Of a DNA stretch of 64,000 nt, positions 41,911-50,508 are shown piece by piece. A program made the position numbers and the translations under genes. Location: the NCBI GenBank assembly GCA_020637335.1, contig JACJWC010000015.1, positions 1 through 64,000 of the forward strand, in the 5' to 3' direction. Under the pieces are notes generated by a model. It searched no databases, was not told the origin of the DNA, and was given only the letters and a program-made list of their open reading frames with translations. Position 1 is the first letter of the stretch; every line of letters starts with the position of its first letter. The stretch comes from Acidobacteriota bacterium. GTDB lineage: Bacteria; Acidobacteriota; Holophagae; Acanthopleuribacterales; Acanthopleuribacteraceae.

Positions 41911-43475
41911 CCCTGAATTTTCAAGTTGATTCCGAAAAACCGGCCACGCCGGTCGAGAAAAAGATCCGCATCCTCTTGTTTGGCAACTTCTCGGGGTCAG
42001 ACGCCGAACGGCCCACCTTGGCTGCGGTACCGCTGAATCGCAACCAATGGGATGGCCTATTTGTTCAATTTAAACCCAGCATTGACCTGACCTTAACTCT
42101 GGATAACCGCATCGAAATTCCGGGCCACTTGGCCTTTAAAAGCCTTGCCGATTTTCAGGCCAAGAATGTTGCCCGCAATATTCCCTTTTTATTGCAGCTC
42201 AACCAATTGGCCGATGCGGTTGGCAGTGCTTCTGAGAACCAGCCACTTGATGTACAGGCCCTGCTCCCCAAACTCAACTTATTGGAACCCTTGGTTCGGT
42301 TGGCCAAGGATTTTAAAGACGAGCCAGCACTGGACCTGCTCAATATGGTCGACTTAGGCGAAGCCGATGAGGCCGCATCCGGATGGAGTTTCAAATGGCT
42401 TAAAGCCTTATTGGCCAAACCCAGCTATCAAGGTCACAAACGCGAGGCTACCGTAAACGAGCTGCGCACGATTGAAGCAGAGTTACTGGGCCAAGTTCAA
42501 AAATTGCCTAAATTCAAAGCTTTAGAAGCGCTTTGGCGCTCATTGAAAGAAGCGTTGTCTTCATGCAGAGCACCTTTGGAATGGGCGTTGGTCGATTGTG
42601 CAGACCATGAAATCTGCGATGCGGTTTATTTGGTCTGTATCAAACCAGAACAGGGTGAACCAGAGCCGGTCGATTTGGTAGTTTCCGCTTTCCAATACGG
42701 CATGAGTGAGGAAGATCTACACCGCATCTACCACTTGGGTCGTATGGGCGAAACCCTGCAAGCCCCTGTTTTACTCAGCGCCCATCCGCAACTCTTTGGA
42801 CTGAACTCCAATCGGATGTTGCAGCACTACAAAGACATCAGTGGTCGCATGAATGGCCCGGCCTATGCCAAATGGCGCAAACAAAGAGAACACAGTGGAT
42901 CGCGTTGGTTGTTCATGGCCGTGAATCAGTTTGGTCTCAAATCCGATGATGAATCTCAAAACGAAGATACCGCCGTTTTTGGGCCCGGCTCCCTGGCTTT
43001 GGCATTTGTGCTCGCCAAAGAACTGAAGGAGAATCGCTGGCCAGGCGAGCTGTTAAGCCCAATTGGCGAATTGGATTCGTTTACCCATACCGAGTCCATT
43101 TTGACCGAACAACAGGGCATGGATCTGGGCTACGAAGGCTTTTGTGCCATCACCCAGAATCGTGTGAATACAGCCGTTCAGCTGTTGAGCATGAACAGCA
43201 TGGCTCAGGTTACGATTGGTTTGGGTGAATCTCCATCTGCACGCGATTTTGTCGAATTCACCTTACCTTATATGTTTTTTGTGGGTTGCCTTGCGCGCTT
43301 CCTGCAGAAAAATGGACGTGCTGATGATGCCAAAGAGCGAGTTAAGGCCTATATTGGCAGTCTGCGGGATGAGGATGTTGTGACGGAGGAAGCAGACGGT
43401 CAATTGCTGTTCCGGGTCAAACCGCCCTTCAGCATTTACCGGATCAAACCCGACATCGTTTTGGGGGTTGAATAG
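41907..43475 (+). CDS. TssB-TssC fusion-like third sheath protein
   Basis: A 522-aa protein. Residues 1-130 resemble TssB: EKKIRILLFGNFSG, RNQWDGLFVQFKPSID and FKSLADFQAKNVARNIPFLLQL follow the same order as in TssB. From about residue 188 it resembles TssC: LLGQVQKLPKFKALEALWRSLKEAL, then MNGPAYAKWRKQREHSGSRWLFMA and a C-terminal CLARFLQKNGRADDAKERVKAYI. Many consensus residues of TssC are lost (no EYDQAGGEP block). The frame is intact and coupled to the regulator by ATGA. Role unknown: a sheath cap, a sheath variant, or an assembly factor are possible. Confidence 0.75.
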   Translation: MTLNFQVDSEKPATPVEKKIRILLFGNFSGSDAERPTLAAVPLNRNQWDGLFVQFKPSIDLTLTLDNRIEIPGHLAFKSLADFQAKNVARNIPFLLQLNQLADAVGSASENQPLDVQALLPKLNLLEPLVRLAKDFKDEPALDLLNMVDLGEADEAASGWSFKWLKALLAKPSYQGHKREATVNELRTIEAELLGQVQKLPKFKALEALWRSLKEALSSCRAPLEWALVDCADHEICDAVYLVCIKPEQGEPEPVDLVVSAFQYGMSEEDLHRIYHLGRMGETLQAPVLLSAHPQLFGLNSNRMLQHYKDISGRMNGPAYAKWRKQREHSGSRWLFMAVNQFGLKSDDESQNEDTAVFGPGSLALAFVLAKELKENRWPGELLSPIGELDSFTHTESILTEQQGMDLGYEGFCAITQNRVNTAVQLLSMNSMAQVTIGLGESPSARDFVEFTLPYMFFVGCLARFLQKNGRADDAKERVKAYIGSLRDEDVVTEEADGQLLFRVKPPFSIYRIKPDIVLGVE

Positions 43476-43520
43476 GTTAGTCAGATTCTAAACGCGCCGA
43501 CCTGGCCGTTTATGGATGGG

Positions 43521-43552
43521 AAGGGCTTGGGCGGACCAAGCCCTTTTTATTT
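43521..43552 (+). terminator. Intrinsic terminator of the rightward T6SS operon
   Basis: AAGGGCTTGG-GCGGA-CCAAGCCCTT is a perfect 10-bp stem followed by TTTATTT. It lies 46 bases after the last T6SS gene and touches the stop of the convergent arrestin-like gene. Confidence 0.9.
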
Positions 43553-44623
43553 GGAGGATCCACCCAAATTGGGCAGGCCAGTGAACAGGTTCTCATCAAG
43601 GGGCAAACCGGGATGGGCGAGAATGATCATGGGTGATTCGTGCCAGTCGGGCCAACCGGGAATATCAATGGTAACGTCTAAGCTGTATTTAATCCGTTGG
43701 TTGCTGCCCATATACATGGAAACAGGTAATTCAGGTGGAAGCGGGATCTCAAACGAAACATCCATGCCTTGACCGGGCATTAAATGCGCGTTGACGTCTT
43801 CTAAACGTTCATCTTTGTGAAACACGTGGCTGTAACTGTGACGGTTTTTTCCGCTCCCGCTCTCCGTGTGTTCTTCTCCTTTAAGGCAAACCCGGATAAC
43901 GTTAATCGTTACCGGCTTGGCAACCGGAAAGGAGAGCTTTAACTTTAAGGTTTCACCGCGATTCCAAACGTAGCGTTCTAAGGCCAAATCCACCTTTCCC
44001 AGCTTGCGTGCCGCCACACTTGAACGAATGGCCATAAAGGCCAGAAACCCACCCGCTAATGAAAAAACGATGCCCATGATGATCATCATCCAGATGTGGT
44101 GGCCAAAAATAAGCATGCCCATACCGGACAAAAGGAACGGCAATGAAAAAATGAATAAGCAACCTTTTCCAAGGGCCGATTGCTTTTTTAAGATGTCCAA
44201 TTTAGACAGGTCCGAAATTTGGGGTGGCTCAACGGATTCGGGCATGGGTCCTGGGTCGATTCCAAACGAGGTTTTGGTTTTTGGGTCGATGGACCACGGT
44301 ACATCCAGGCGGGCCTCAACGTACCAAGTGACGCTCAAGATCTGGCCGGAATAGCTCAGCGGTGCTGTGGGTACCTCAAAGGCAAAATCAACGTGCGTCG
44401 GCTGGTTGGGGTCCAAATGGGTTGACCCGGCTTGATAGGCGTTGCGTTCGCCGCCCTTGCGCACGTTTCCCTTACCGCTGGTCTGCCAGTAGTAGGTGAT
44501 CACGATCGATTTTGCTTCTAAGGCTTGATCCGATTGGATGAATAGACGACCGTTAACCGTTTGGCCCGGTTGATAGGGGCCTTCGCCGTTTTCTAGTTCC
44601 AGTTCCAGGTGGCATTGGGACAT
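43547..44623 (-). CDS. Arrestin-like protein with a transmembrane hairpin
   Basis: A 358-aa protein. Residues 1-122 look like an arrestin N-domain (YQPGQTVNGRLFIQSDQ, SIVITYYWQTSGKG, DFAFEVPTAPLSYSGQILSVTWYVEARLDV). Two membrane helices at about 153-173 and 177-199 form a hairpin. Residues 205-340 are a second beta-rich domain (WNRGETLKLKLSFPVA, FEIPLPPELPVSMYM) like an arrestin C-domain. It follows the FHA-ATPase with one base between, so both are one transcription unit opposite the T6SS operon. Function unknown; a membrane scaffold for secretion is conceivable. Confidence 0.65.
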   Translation of the reverse strand: MSQCHLELELENGEGPYQPGQTVNGRLFIQSDQALEAKSIVITYYWQTSGKGNVRKGGERNAYQAGSTHLDPNQPTHVDFAFEVPTAPLSYSGQILSVTWYVEARLDVPWSIDPKTKTSFGIDPGPMPESVEPPQISDLSKLDILKKQSALGKGCLFIFSLPFLLSGMGMLIFGHHIWMMIIMGIVFSLAGGFLAFMAIRSSVAARKLGKVDLALERYVWNRGETLKLKLSFPVAKPVTINVIRVCLKGEEHTESGSGKNRHSYSHVFHKDERLEDVNAHLMPGQGMDVSFEIPLPPELPVSMYMGSNQRIKYSLDVTIDIPGWPDWHESPMIILAHPGLPLDENLFTGLPNLGGSSK

Positions 44624-44624
44624 C

Positions 44625-46640
44625 TCAAACTCGCGTTTCTGTCTTTTTGGAGCGCCATACCTCCATAAAGATGCGCGCCGCTATTTCGTGGAAATGGTCG
44701 ACCGCATAAGGCGCATCAATTAGACCCGCACGATTAACATATTCTTCCCAGAGCTTCTTGGCTGAGCCGCCCGAACTGGGATTGGCTTTGATGGCTTCCG
44801 GGCCCACCCGACCCCAAAAGGTTTCAAACCATTTCTCGAAACTGCTTTGATAAGAGGTGAGGAGCACCACCAATTGGGTTTTTAATTCTTCAATCTTTTG
44901 GTTTCGCGTCAGGTAGCGTTCATCTTCCAGGCTCCGCGTTTGATCTGAATAGTACAGACTGACCTTAAACTCGTTCTTTACAAAGGTTTGGATTAAAGTT
45001 TCGAGTTGGAGCAAGAGGTCCAGCATGGCTTTGGTTTCGCCCAACGATTTGGCCGATTCTTTGGGCACGATGATTTGGCGATTGGTTGAGGTGCGCGTTC
45101 GGCCGACCCATTCATCGTAAATATCGCGAAAGAAATTGCGGCCGAGCAGCCCAGAAGACCGGGTTTCCTGGCTTAATTCCTGAAAAGGGAAATCGATGCC
45201 GTGTGATTGACTTGCGCATAAGGCCAAAAAATCTTCCATGGCTGCAAAGTTGCTCGGTGCAGGTTTGACAATGAATTCCATAAAAAATTCTTTGGCACGC
45301 GGTGAAACCAAACATTTGACCCGATGCTCAAACTGTTTGAGGATGTGCGCATAAATGTCGGTTCGCACTTCCTCGATATATTTGTCCAAGTCCAGCAGAA
45401 AAGTGCCGTGAAACAAGCCTTTGATCATCTCAACATTTTCTTCATTGAGGGTCAAAATGAGGTGCGCTTTTCGTTCGCGGATAGCCTGGATTAACGGGCC
45501 GCGATCATACCGTTCTTCCTGCATGACCTGCAGCAGATGCGCAAAATGGTCAATCCCGACCAAACCGTGTTGACCCAAGGCCTCCACTATTCGTTCCAGG
45601 TAAAAGCTGAGTTGATTCGCTTCGTTAAAGACAAGGAATACTTTGGAGTCGAACAGGATGGGTTCAGAGTTGAAGCTGGACGCTAATTTGAAGTCGGTAA
45701 TCGGGTGGAAGATGCGGTGCATGATAGAAGTTTTTCCGCACCCTTTACTCCCGGCCAATACCAGAAGTTTGTTCTGCATGACCAACTGGGTCAGGTCTTT
45801 CCAAAGGCGATCCGGGAAGACTTGTTGGCGGTACGGCGAAGCAACACCCGTGGGCGTTTTGGTTTTGCGTAGGCTGGTCGCGGCCGACCATTTTTCTTTG
45901 GATTTTTCCCAATCCAGCATGTGAAAAATGATGCCGCCCTTGTCTGCCACTAACAATTCCAGCATGGACTTAAAATCGCTCGCTTTTTTCAGGGCAAAGG
46001 TGCGGAAAAAGTGCTGGACCTTTGGCGAAACCAACGGCGCGTGAACGGGGACGGTCGTCAATTGAAAACGTAGAAAGTCGTTGAGCCAACGCAAACCCAG
46101 ATCAAAGAACATGGCTTTAGACCATCGATCGCGCAGGTCCTTAGGCAATATTTTGGTCCGACCAAAAAAACTATCCGAATCTTCGGGAAATTGCTCACAA
46201 AGCGCCCAGAAGAGATGACCCGTATTGATCACACCATGCTGGCAGGATTTGGAAAAATCGACGGCTTTTTGGTATAGCCCAGACCACTCTTGGCTCGGAT
46301 GGAACTGGCCGAAGGGCAGAGGACCGGATTCCTTAACTGCGATCACTTCACCACAGTGGAAAACCGTCGAACCCAATACGAAGTAATCGTTTAGATAATA
46401 GAAATTATTGGGTTGGATCTTTTTTCCATCCATGAAAGTACCATTGGAAGAATTGAGATCCAGAACCTTCAGCTTGCCTGATTGGCGTTTGATAACCGCG
46501 TGATTGGTTGAGAGACACGGGTCAAAACCCAGAATGATATTGTTCTGGGCGCCGCGGCCCAAACTGATCTCCTGGTCCTCATGAAGGGATAGGGTTACAC
46601 CTTCGAGGGGGCCCGAAATAATTTGCATCCACTGTTCCAT
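44625..46640 (-). CDS. FHA / Clp-N-like / AAA ATPase protein
   Basis: A 671-aa protein. Residues 1-100 are an FHA phosphothreonine-binding domain (SLGRGAQNNIIL, LSTNHAVI, LDLNSSNGTFMDG). Residues about 117-245 resemble the doubled Clp-N repeat (GLYQKAVDFSKSCQHGVINTGHLFWAL; SPKVQHFFRTFALKKASDFKSMLELLV). A P-loop GSKGCGKTS follows at 297-305 with AAA-like features, then a helical C-terminal part. The arrangement is not one of the standard T6SS Fha forms. It may connect kinase signalling to sheath or ClpV function. No Ser/Thr kinase or phosphatase gene is in the window. Confidence 0.75.
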   Translation of the reverse strand: MEQWMQIISGPLEGVTLSLHEDQEISLGRGAQNNIILGFDPCLSTNHAVIKRQSGKLKVLDLNSSNGTFMDGKKIQPNNFYYLNDYFVLGSTVFHCGEVIAVKESGPLPFGQFHPSQEWSGLYQKAVDFSKSCQHGVINTGHLFWALCEQFPEDSDSFFGRTKILPKDLRDRWSKAMFFDLGLRWLNDFLRFQLTTVPVHAPLVSPKVQHFFRTFALKKASDFKSMLELLVADKGGIIFHMLDWEKSKEKWSAATSLRKTKTPTGVASPYRQQVFPDRLWKDLTQLVMQNKLLVLAGSKGCGKTSIMHRIFHPITDFKLASSFNSEPILFDSKVFLVFNEANQLSFYLERIVEALGQHGLVGIDHFAHLLQVMQEERYDRGPLIQAIRERKAHLILTLNEENVEMIKGLFHGTFLLDLDKYIEEVRTDIYAHILKQFEHRVKCLVSPRAKEFFMEFIVKPAPSNFAAMEDFLALCASQSHGIDFPFQELSQETRSSGLLGRNFFRDIYDEWVGRTRTSTNRQIIVPKESAKSLGETKAMLDLLLQLETLIQTFVKNEFKVSLYYSDQTRSLEDERYLTRNQKIEELKTQLVVLLTSYQSSFEKWFETFWGRVGPEAIKANPSSGGSAKKLWEEYVNRAGLIDAPYAVDHFHEIAARIFMEVWRSKKTETRV

Positions 46641-46796
46641 TTACGCGGTACCCACCTGTTCGCCAACCCATCCCGCCGCCGGGTCGCTTGTTCAGTAAGT
46701 GAAGTGTTCCCAATATAAAACGAAGCAAGGTGCAAAGTCTAGCAACCCAGGCGATTCCTAACTTGGATTTTATCCGTAATGACTAGGGAATCGGCC

Positions 46797-47555
46797 CTAT
46801 CCAGATAGGGGCAACTTCACCTGCCGGCTCACTTCGCGAATCCAGTCCCGGGCCAATTCGAGGTTTAACTGGCAATCGCCAATGGTTTGGATGGGCGTCA
46901 GTCCAGCCACACTATTGCCTCGAACCGCCGCTCTGATTTTAGCATTCGCTGGTACATTCAATGTTTCCACCGCACCTGTGCCCAGCACCTTTTGGCGCAG
47001 GATTCCGGGTAAAAGTCCCAATTCCAGTGGGGGTGTATACCAACGGTCGGTAAAAAGGAAAAGGTTGCCCACTGCGGTTTCCAAGATCGAATCTGCCCGA
47101 TCACAGATCCAAATATCATCAAATCCGAGCTGTTTCGCCTGGTGCAACATGAGGTCCCAAACCATACGTGAACCTGATTTATGGCCGCGCAAAAAGTCAT
47201 TTTGGGCCAGTCGGTAAGCTCCCCACGTGCAACGCAAAGGGTTAGGCGCGGGCGAAAACCGCTGAAATAGAACATCCAAGCGGAAAGTCACCGGACAGTT
47301 TTGCCAGCGGCCACCGAAAGCACGATAGGTTAAACGCACCACCCAATCACCCGATCGAGGTACCTTTTGAAGCTGTTCTTGCCATGCCACGCCTGCCAAT
47401 TCCGGTAAGGAGAAAAACTTTACCGAGTCGCGGAGGCGCTTGAAATGTTCGTCGGCCCACCACGCTTTACCCTCCTGGACCCGCAGCGTTTCAAACAGGC
47501 TGAAGCCGCTGAGGTCACTGAGGTCCTTGGCGGGGCTATGTTCCATTGGGACCAT
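46797..47555 (-). CDS. Class IV aminotransferase (aminodeoxychorismate lyase-like)
   Basis: A 252-aa PLP enzyme. The N-terminal FSLFETLRVQEGKAWWADEHFKRL and the later SILETAVGNLFLFTDRWYTPPLELGLLPGILRQ follow the class IV pattern. The PLP Lys is likely that in RGHKSGSRMVWDLML. PabC (folate biosynthesis) and D-/branched-chain aminotransferases share this pattern; the ETLR beginning and length favour PabC. The start overlaps the end of orn by 20 bases. No pabA/pabB is nearby. Confidence 0.75.
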   Translation of the reverse strand: MVPMEHSPAKDLSDLSGFSLFETLRVQEGKAWWADEHFKRLRDSVKFFSLPELAGVAWQEQLQKVPRSGDWVVRLTYRAFGGRWQNCPVTFRLDVLFQRFSPAPNPLRCTWGAYRLAQNDFLRGHKSGSRMVWDLMLHQAKQLGFDDIWICDRADSILETAVGNLFLFTDRWYTPPLELGLLPGILRQKVLGTGAVETLNVPANAKIRAAVRGNSVAGLTPIQTIGDCQLNLELARDWIREVSRQVKLPLSG

Positions 47556-48072
47556 GGGGTTGGACTTGGACGAAACTCAAGTAGTGTTTCAATTCCGCAA
47601 TGCTGGCGTGGATATCATCCAAAGCGCGGTGGTTGGTGCCCTTTTCAAATTGCACGCTGAACTTTTCTTTAAACATGATTTTAAAGGCACTCACGTCGAC
47701 CATGCGGTAATGCAACAAAGCGGAAAGTTTGGGCATGTAAAGGTCAATGAATTTGCGATCCTGATGGATGGAATTGCCTGCTAAAACCGCCCGTTCGTTG
47801 GGGAAATGGGCCGAGACCCAGTCCGAAAGCTCGTTATCGACTTGATTTTGAGATTTGCCAGAAGGGACCAGGTCGACCAATCCACTTGCCCGATGGGTTT
47901 TTTGATTCCAATCATCCATGCGATCCAAAAATTCCTGGGACTGGAAAACCACCGAGTGATAGTCCGCAATGGGTTCCAGGCTCATATCCGTAATAATCGC
48001 AGCGACCTCAATGATCCGCTCCGTTGCTGGCTCCAAGCCTGTCATTTCCATGTCGACCCATAAAAGCCGCAT
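47536..48072 (-). CDS. orn: Oligoribonuclease
   Basis: A 178-aa DEDDh exonuclease. RLLWVDMEMTGLEPATERIIEVAAIITD holds the first Asp and Glu, and NHRALDDIHASIAEL the catalytic His and last Asp; KSQNQVDNELSDWVSAH and GNSIHQDRKFIDLYMPKL are Orn-typical. It degrades short RNAs and pGpG, the product of c-di-GMP breakdown. GGAGG lies just before the ATG. Its 3' end overlaps the class IV aminotransferase gene. Confidence 0.95.
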   Translation of the reverse strand: MRLLWVDMEMTGLEPATERIIEVAAIITDMSLEPIADYHSVVFQSQEFLDRMDDWNQKTHRASGLVDLVPSGKSQNQVDNELSDWVSAHFPNERAVLAGNSIHQDRKFIDLYMPKLSALLHYRMVDVSAFKIMFKEKFSVQFEKGTNHRALDDIHASIAELKHYLSFVQVQPHGPNGT

Positions 48073-48127
48073 CAGGCCTCCCCATTTCTTGGTTTTGGCC
48101 TATTCTCGCAGCCCCGCCTCCCGGAAA

Positions 48128-49303
48128 TCAACTGAAACGGCCCGGATTAAAGATTTTGAGCTGATCCGCCCATGGCGTTTGGTCGCCACTCAACACATCT
48201 GCAACCGCTTTTCCGACCGACCAACTCATGCCCAGTCCGTAACCCGTAAATCCGGCAGCTACCCACAGGGTTGGGTCGCCACCTAACGGTCCAATCAGCG
48301 GTAAACCATCCGCAGAAAAACCCATGATCCCGCTCCAGCGCTTGACGACCTTAAGGTGTTCTGCTTGAGGATAGGTTTCAGCTTTAAAGGCGTCAAGCGC
48401 CGCTTGAACCTTGGGATTGACCCATTCCTCTGTGCCCACTTCCACATGTTCATCGGTGGGGCGTTTTCCGCCCAGAATCAGGCGGCCATCGACTGTCCAA
48501 TGCCAATAATCGTAACCAAAATTGGTGATACACCCGATCGGCTCGAAACGCAGGTCACTCGGCTCGGTGGCCATGACCTGACCGCGCACCGGAAAAATCA
48601 ACTTGGCTAAATTGGGTTCCAAGGATGAGCTATAGGCATTGGTCGCCAAAATGACGATCTCACACTCGGTTTTTCCGTAAGCGTGATGCACGGCCTGGCG
48701 ATCCAACTGTGTCACGGGACAGTTTTCCACGATGCGCGCGCCTGCTTTTCGCGCTTGCGCAGCAAAGAGCCGGGTCAGTTCAGCGGGATTAACAGTCGCA
48801 TCGAGCGGATCCCACTTACCCATCGTAAAAGCACGCGTCCCGATCTTGGCTTCGATTTGATCGCAATTGACATGCTCGGTATGAAAACCATCCTTAGCCA
48901 TTTCAGTGATGGCCGACTCAATCGTGCGTGCTTCTTGGTCGTTGACAGCAAGGGTCAAGGAGCCCGCGCGGTGGTAGGCGAGTTCAGGATAAGACTTGTC
49001 GGTCAGGTAGGTGTGTAGATCCATTTGACCCCGTCGTTTTAAATCCAAAACGCCGAAGGCACTGCGATCGCCATAAACCTGCTTCATGCGTTGGTAATAA
49101 TCAGCAGTCTCCAAGATGATCTGCCCGTCATTGCGACCCGAAGCACCCGAGGCGATCTGAAAGCGTTCCAGAACAGCCACCTGAACCCCTCGTTGGGCCA
49201 AATGCAGGGCGATGGCTGTTCCGATAAGGCCGGCCCCAATGATGACAACATCACACTGCTCGGGTGGTGCACTCCAAAACGGTTCCATACGAAAGTCGCT
49301 CAT
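48128..49303 (-). CDS. DAO-family FAD-dependent oxidoreductase
   Basis: A 391-aa flavoenzyme. The Rossmann site DVVIIGAGLIGTAIALHLAQRGVQVAVLER is complete, then SGASGRNDGQI as in gamma-glutamylputrescine and related amine oxidoreductases. The FAD-binding end WSGIMGFSADGLPLIGPL and GFTGYGLGMSWSVGKAVADVL is typical. Substrate is an amine or amino acid but cannot be named. GGAGG precedes the ATG by 6 bases. It is 55 bases from orn and may share a transcript with it. Confidence 0.88.
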   Translation of the reverse strand: MSDFRMEPFWSAPPEQCDVVIIGAGLIGTAIALHLAQRGVQVAVLERFQIASGASGRNDGQIILETADYYQRMKQVYGDRSAFGVLDLKRRGQMDLHTYLTDKSYPELAYHRAGSLTLAVNDQEARTIESAITEMAKDGFHTEHVNCDQIEAKIGTRAFTMGKWDPLDATVNPAELTRLFAAQARKAGARIVENCPVTQLDRQAVHHAYGKTECEIVILATNAYSSSLEPNLAKLIFPVRGQVMATEPSDLRFEPIGCITNFGYDYWHWTVDGRLILGGKRPTDEHVEVGTEEWVNPKVQAALDAFKAETYPQAEHLKVVKRWSGIMGFSADGLPLIGPLGGDPTLWVAAGFTGYGLGMSWSVGKAVADVLSGDQTPWADQLKIFNPGRFS

Positions 49304-49502
49304 GCATTGCCTCCAAAAACCCTCATCTTACACAATGCCCGTCACTTTTAAACCATTCTTCACCCAGGCTTGATGACAATCTCAAATTCTAGGAAAAGCA
49401 CTGCCCTCAAAACCCCAGAAACTGCTATAGTTAGGCATCAACATCGAACACGGTTGGCGCCGGGCGTTCAACCTGTTTTTAATAAATGCCCAGGGAAGCT
49501 GC

Positions 49503-49970
49503 ATGTCACGGAAACTCAGATTCAACCGTTTGTCTACCAACCTTCAAGGCTTGATGCATCGCGCACAAATGGAATGGCGTCGATACATGGATTCCAATCC
49601 CGACTCCTATCGTTGGGTGTGTATTGAACGTCCCGAAGTAATGGCTCGAGCCCTCGAAATCCTGTCGGCGGATTTACCAGAGGAGGAACTGGCCATGTTG
49701 ATCACACGCATGCCCTATTTGATCCTCTTGTTTCAGGACAACGAGGTGCCGCGCAATGTGCCGGTTGAGTCGACCGTCGCCTTTTTAACCGTTCTGAACC
49801 ACGCCGGATTGGCAACCTTGCTGCGCCAAACCTCAGATACCCATCGTTTAGCCGATTTGGTTCAGTTGGACCATAACCAGGTTCGGCCAATCCTGTTTAT
49901 CGTGGCTGGCGTTCCCGACCTCGATTTGCCGCTCGGTCAGGAATCAGATAACAATTGTATTTTTCTGTGA
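49503..49970 (+). CDS. Hypothetical protein ending in CIFL
   Basis: A 155-aa soluble, helix-rich protein with no recognised family. Segments such as PDSYRWVCIERPEVMARALEIL and EEELAMLITRMPYLILLFQDNE indicate true coding. The last four residues, CIFL, match a eukaryotic CaaX pattern, perhaps by chance. GGGAAG lies 4 bases before the ATG and a TATAGT (49426-49431) lies upstream. hpt follows at once, so the two are probably cotranscribed. Confidence 0.6.
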   Translation: MSRKLRFNRLSTNLQGLMHRAQMEWRRYMDSNPDSYRWVCIERPEVMARALEILSADLPEEELAMLITRMPYLILLFQDNEVPRNVPVESTVAFLTVLNHAGLATLLRQTSDTHRLADLVQLDHNQVRPILFIVAGVPDLDLPLGQESDNNCIFL

Positions 49971-49980
49971 GGTGGTGAGT

Positions 49981-50508
49981 TTGATCCGGGGAAAAATCAG
50001 CCGAATCCTGTTGTCCGAGTCCGATATTGAAGCCAAAGTCAAAGAGCTTGGGGCACAAATCACTCAAGATTATAAAGATAAGGACCTGCTGTGCATTTGC
50101 CTGCTGAAAGGCAGCATGCTCTTCCTATCGGACCTCATTCGCCGGATTGATATGCCGCTTCAGGTGGATGTCATGCGTGCCTCCAGTTATGGAGAAAGCA
50201 CCGTCTCCTCAGGCAGTGTCAAAATTCTCCAGGATTTGGATGCCGATATTAGCGGAAAACATGTCCTTATGATTGAAGACATCGTTGATACTGGTCGAAC
50301 CTTGGCAAAGACACTGGATTTGCTGCGGTTCCGTCAACCCCAGTCCTTGAAAATTTGTGCTTTGCTCGACAAGCCAAGCCGACGCGAGGTTCCCATTCCC
50401 ATCGATTATCGGGGTTTTGAAATTGAAAACCATTTTGTAGTCGGTTACGGCTTGGATTTTGACGAGTACTACCGCAATCTGCCTTATGTCGGCATCCTGG
50501 AACTATAA
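49981..50508 (+). CDS. hpt: Hypoxanthine phosphoribosyltransferase
   Basis: A 175-aa type I phosphoribosyltransferase. LLCICLLKGSMLFLSDLIRRI and the PRPP loop LMIEDIVDTGRTLAKTLDLL are both standard for Hpt, as is the C-terminal VVGYGLDFDEYYRNLPYVGIL. It salvages hypoxanthine and guanine to IMP/GMP. TTG 49981 is preferred because GAGGTGGTGAG lies just upstream; GTG 49972 is an alternative. Its end overlaps the convergent nitrilase gene by 6 bases. Confidence 0.95.
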   Translation: MIRGKISRILLSESDIEAKVKELGAQITQDYKDKDLLCICLLKGSMLFLSDLIRRIDMPLQVDVMRASSYGESTVSSGSVKILQDLDADISGKHVLMIEDIVDTGRTLAKTLDLLRFRQPQSLKICALLDKPSRREVPIPIDYRGFEIENHFVVGYGLDFDEYYRNLPYVGILEL

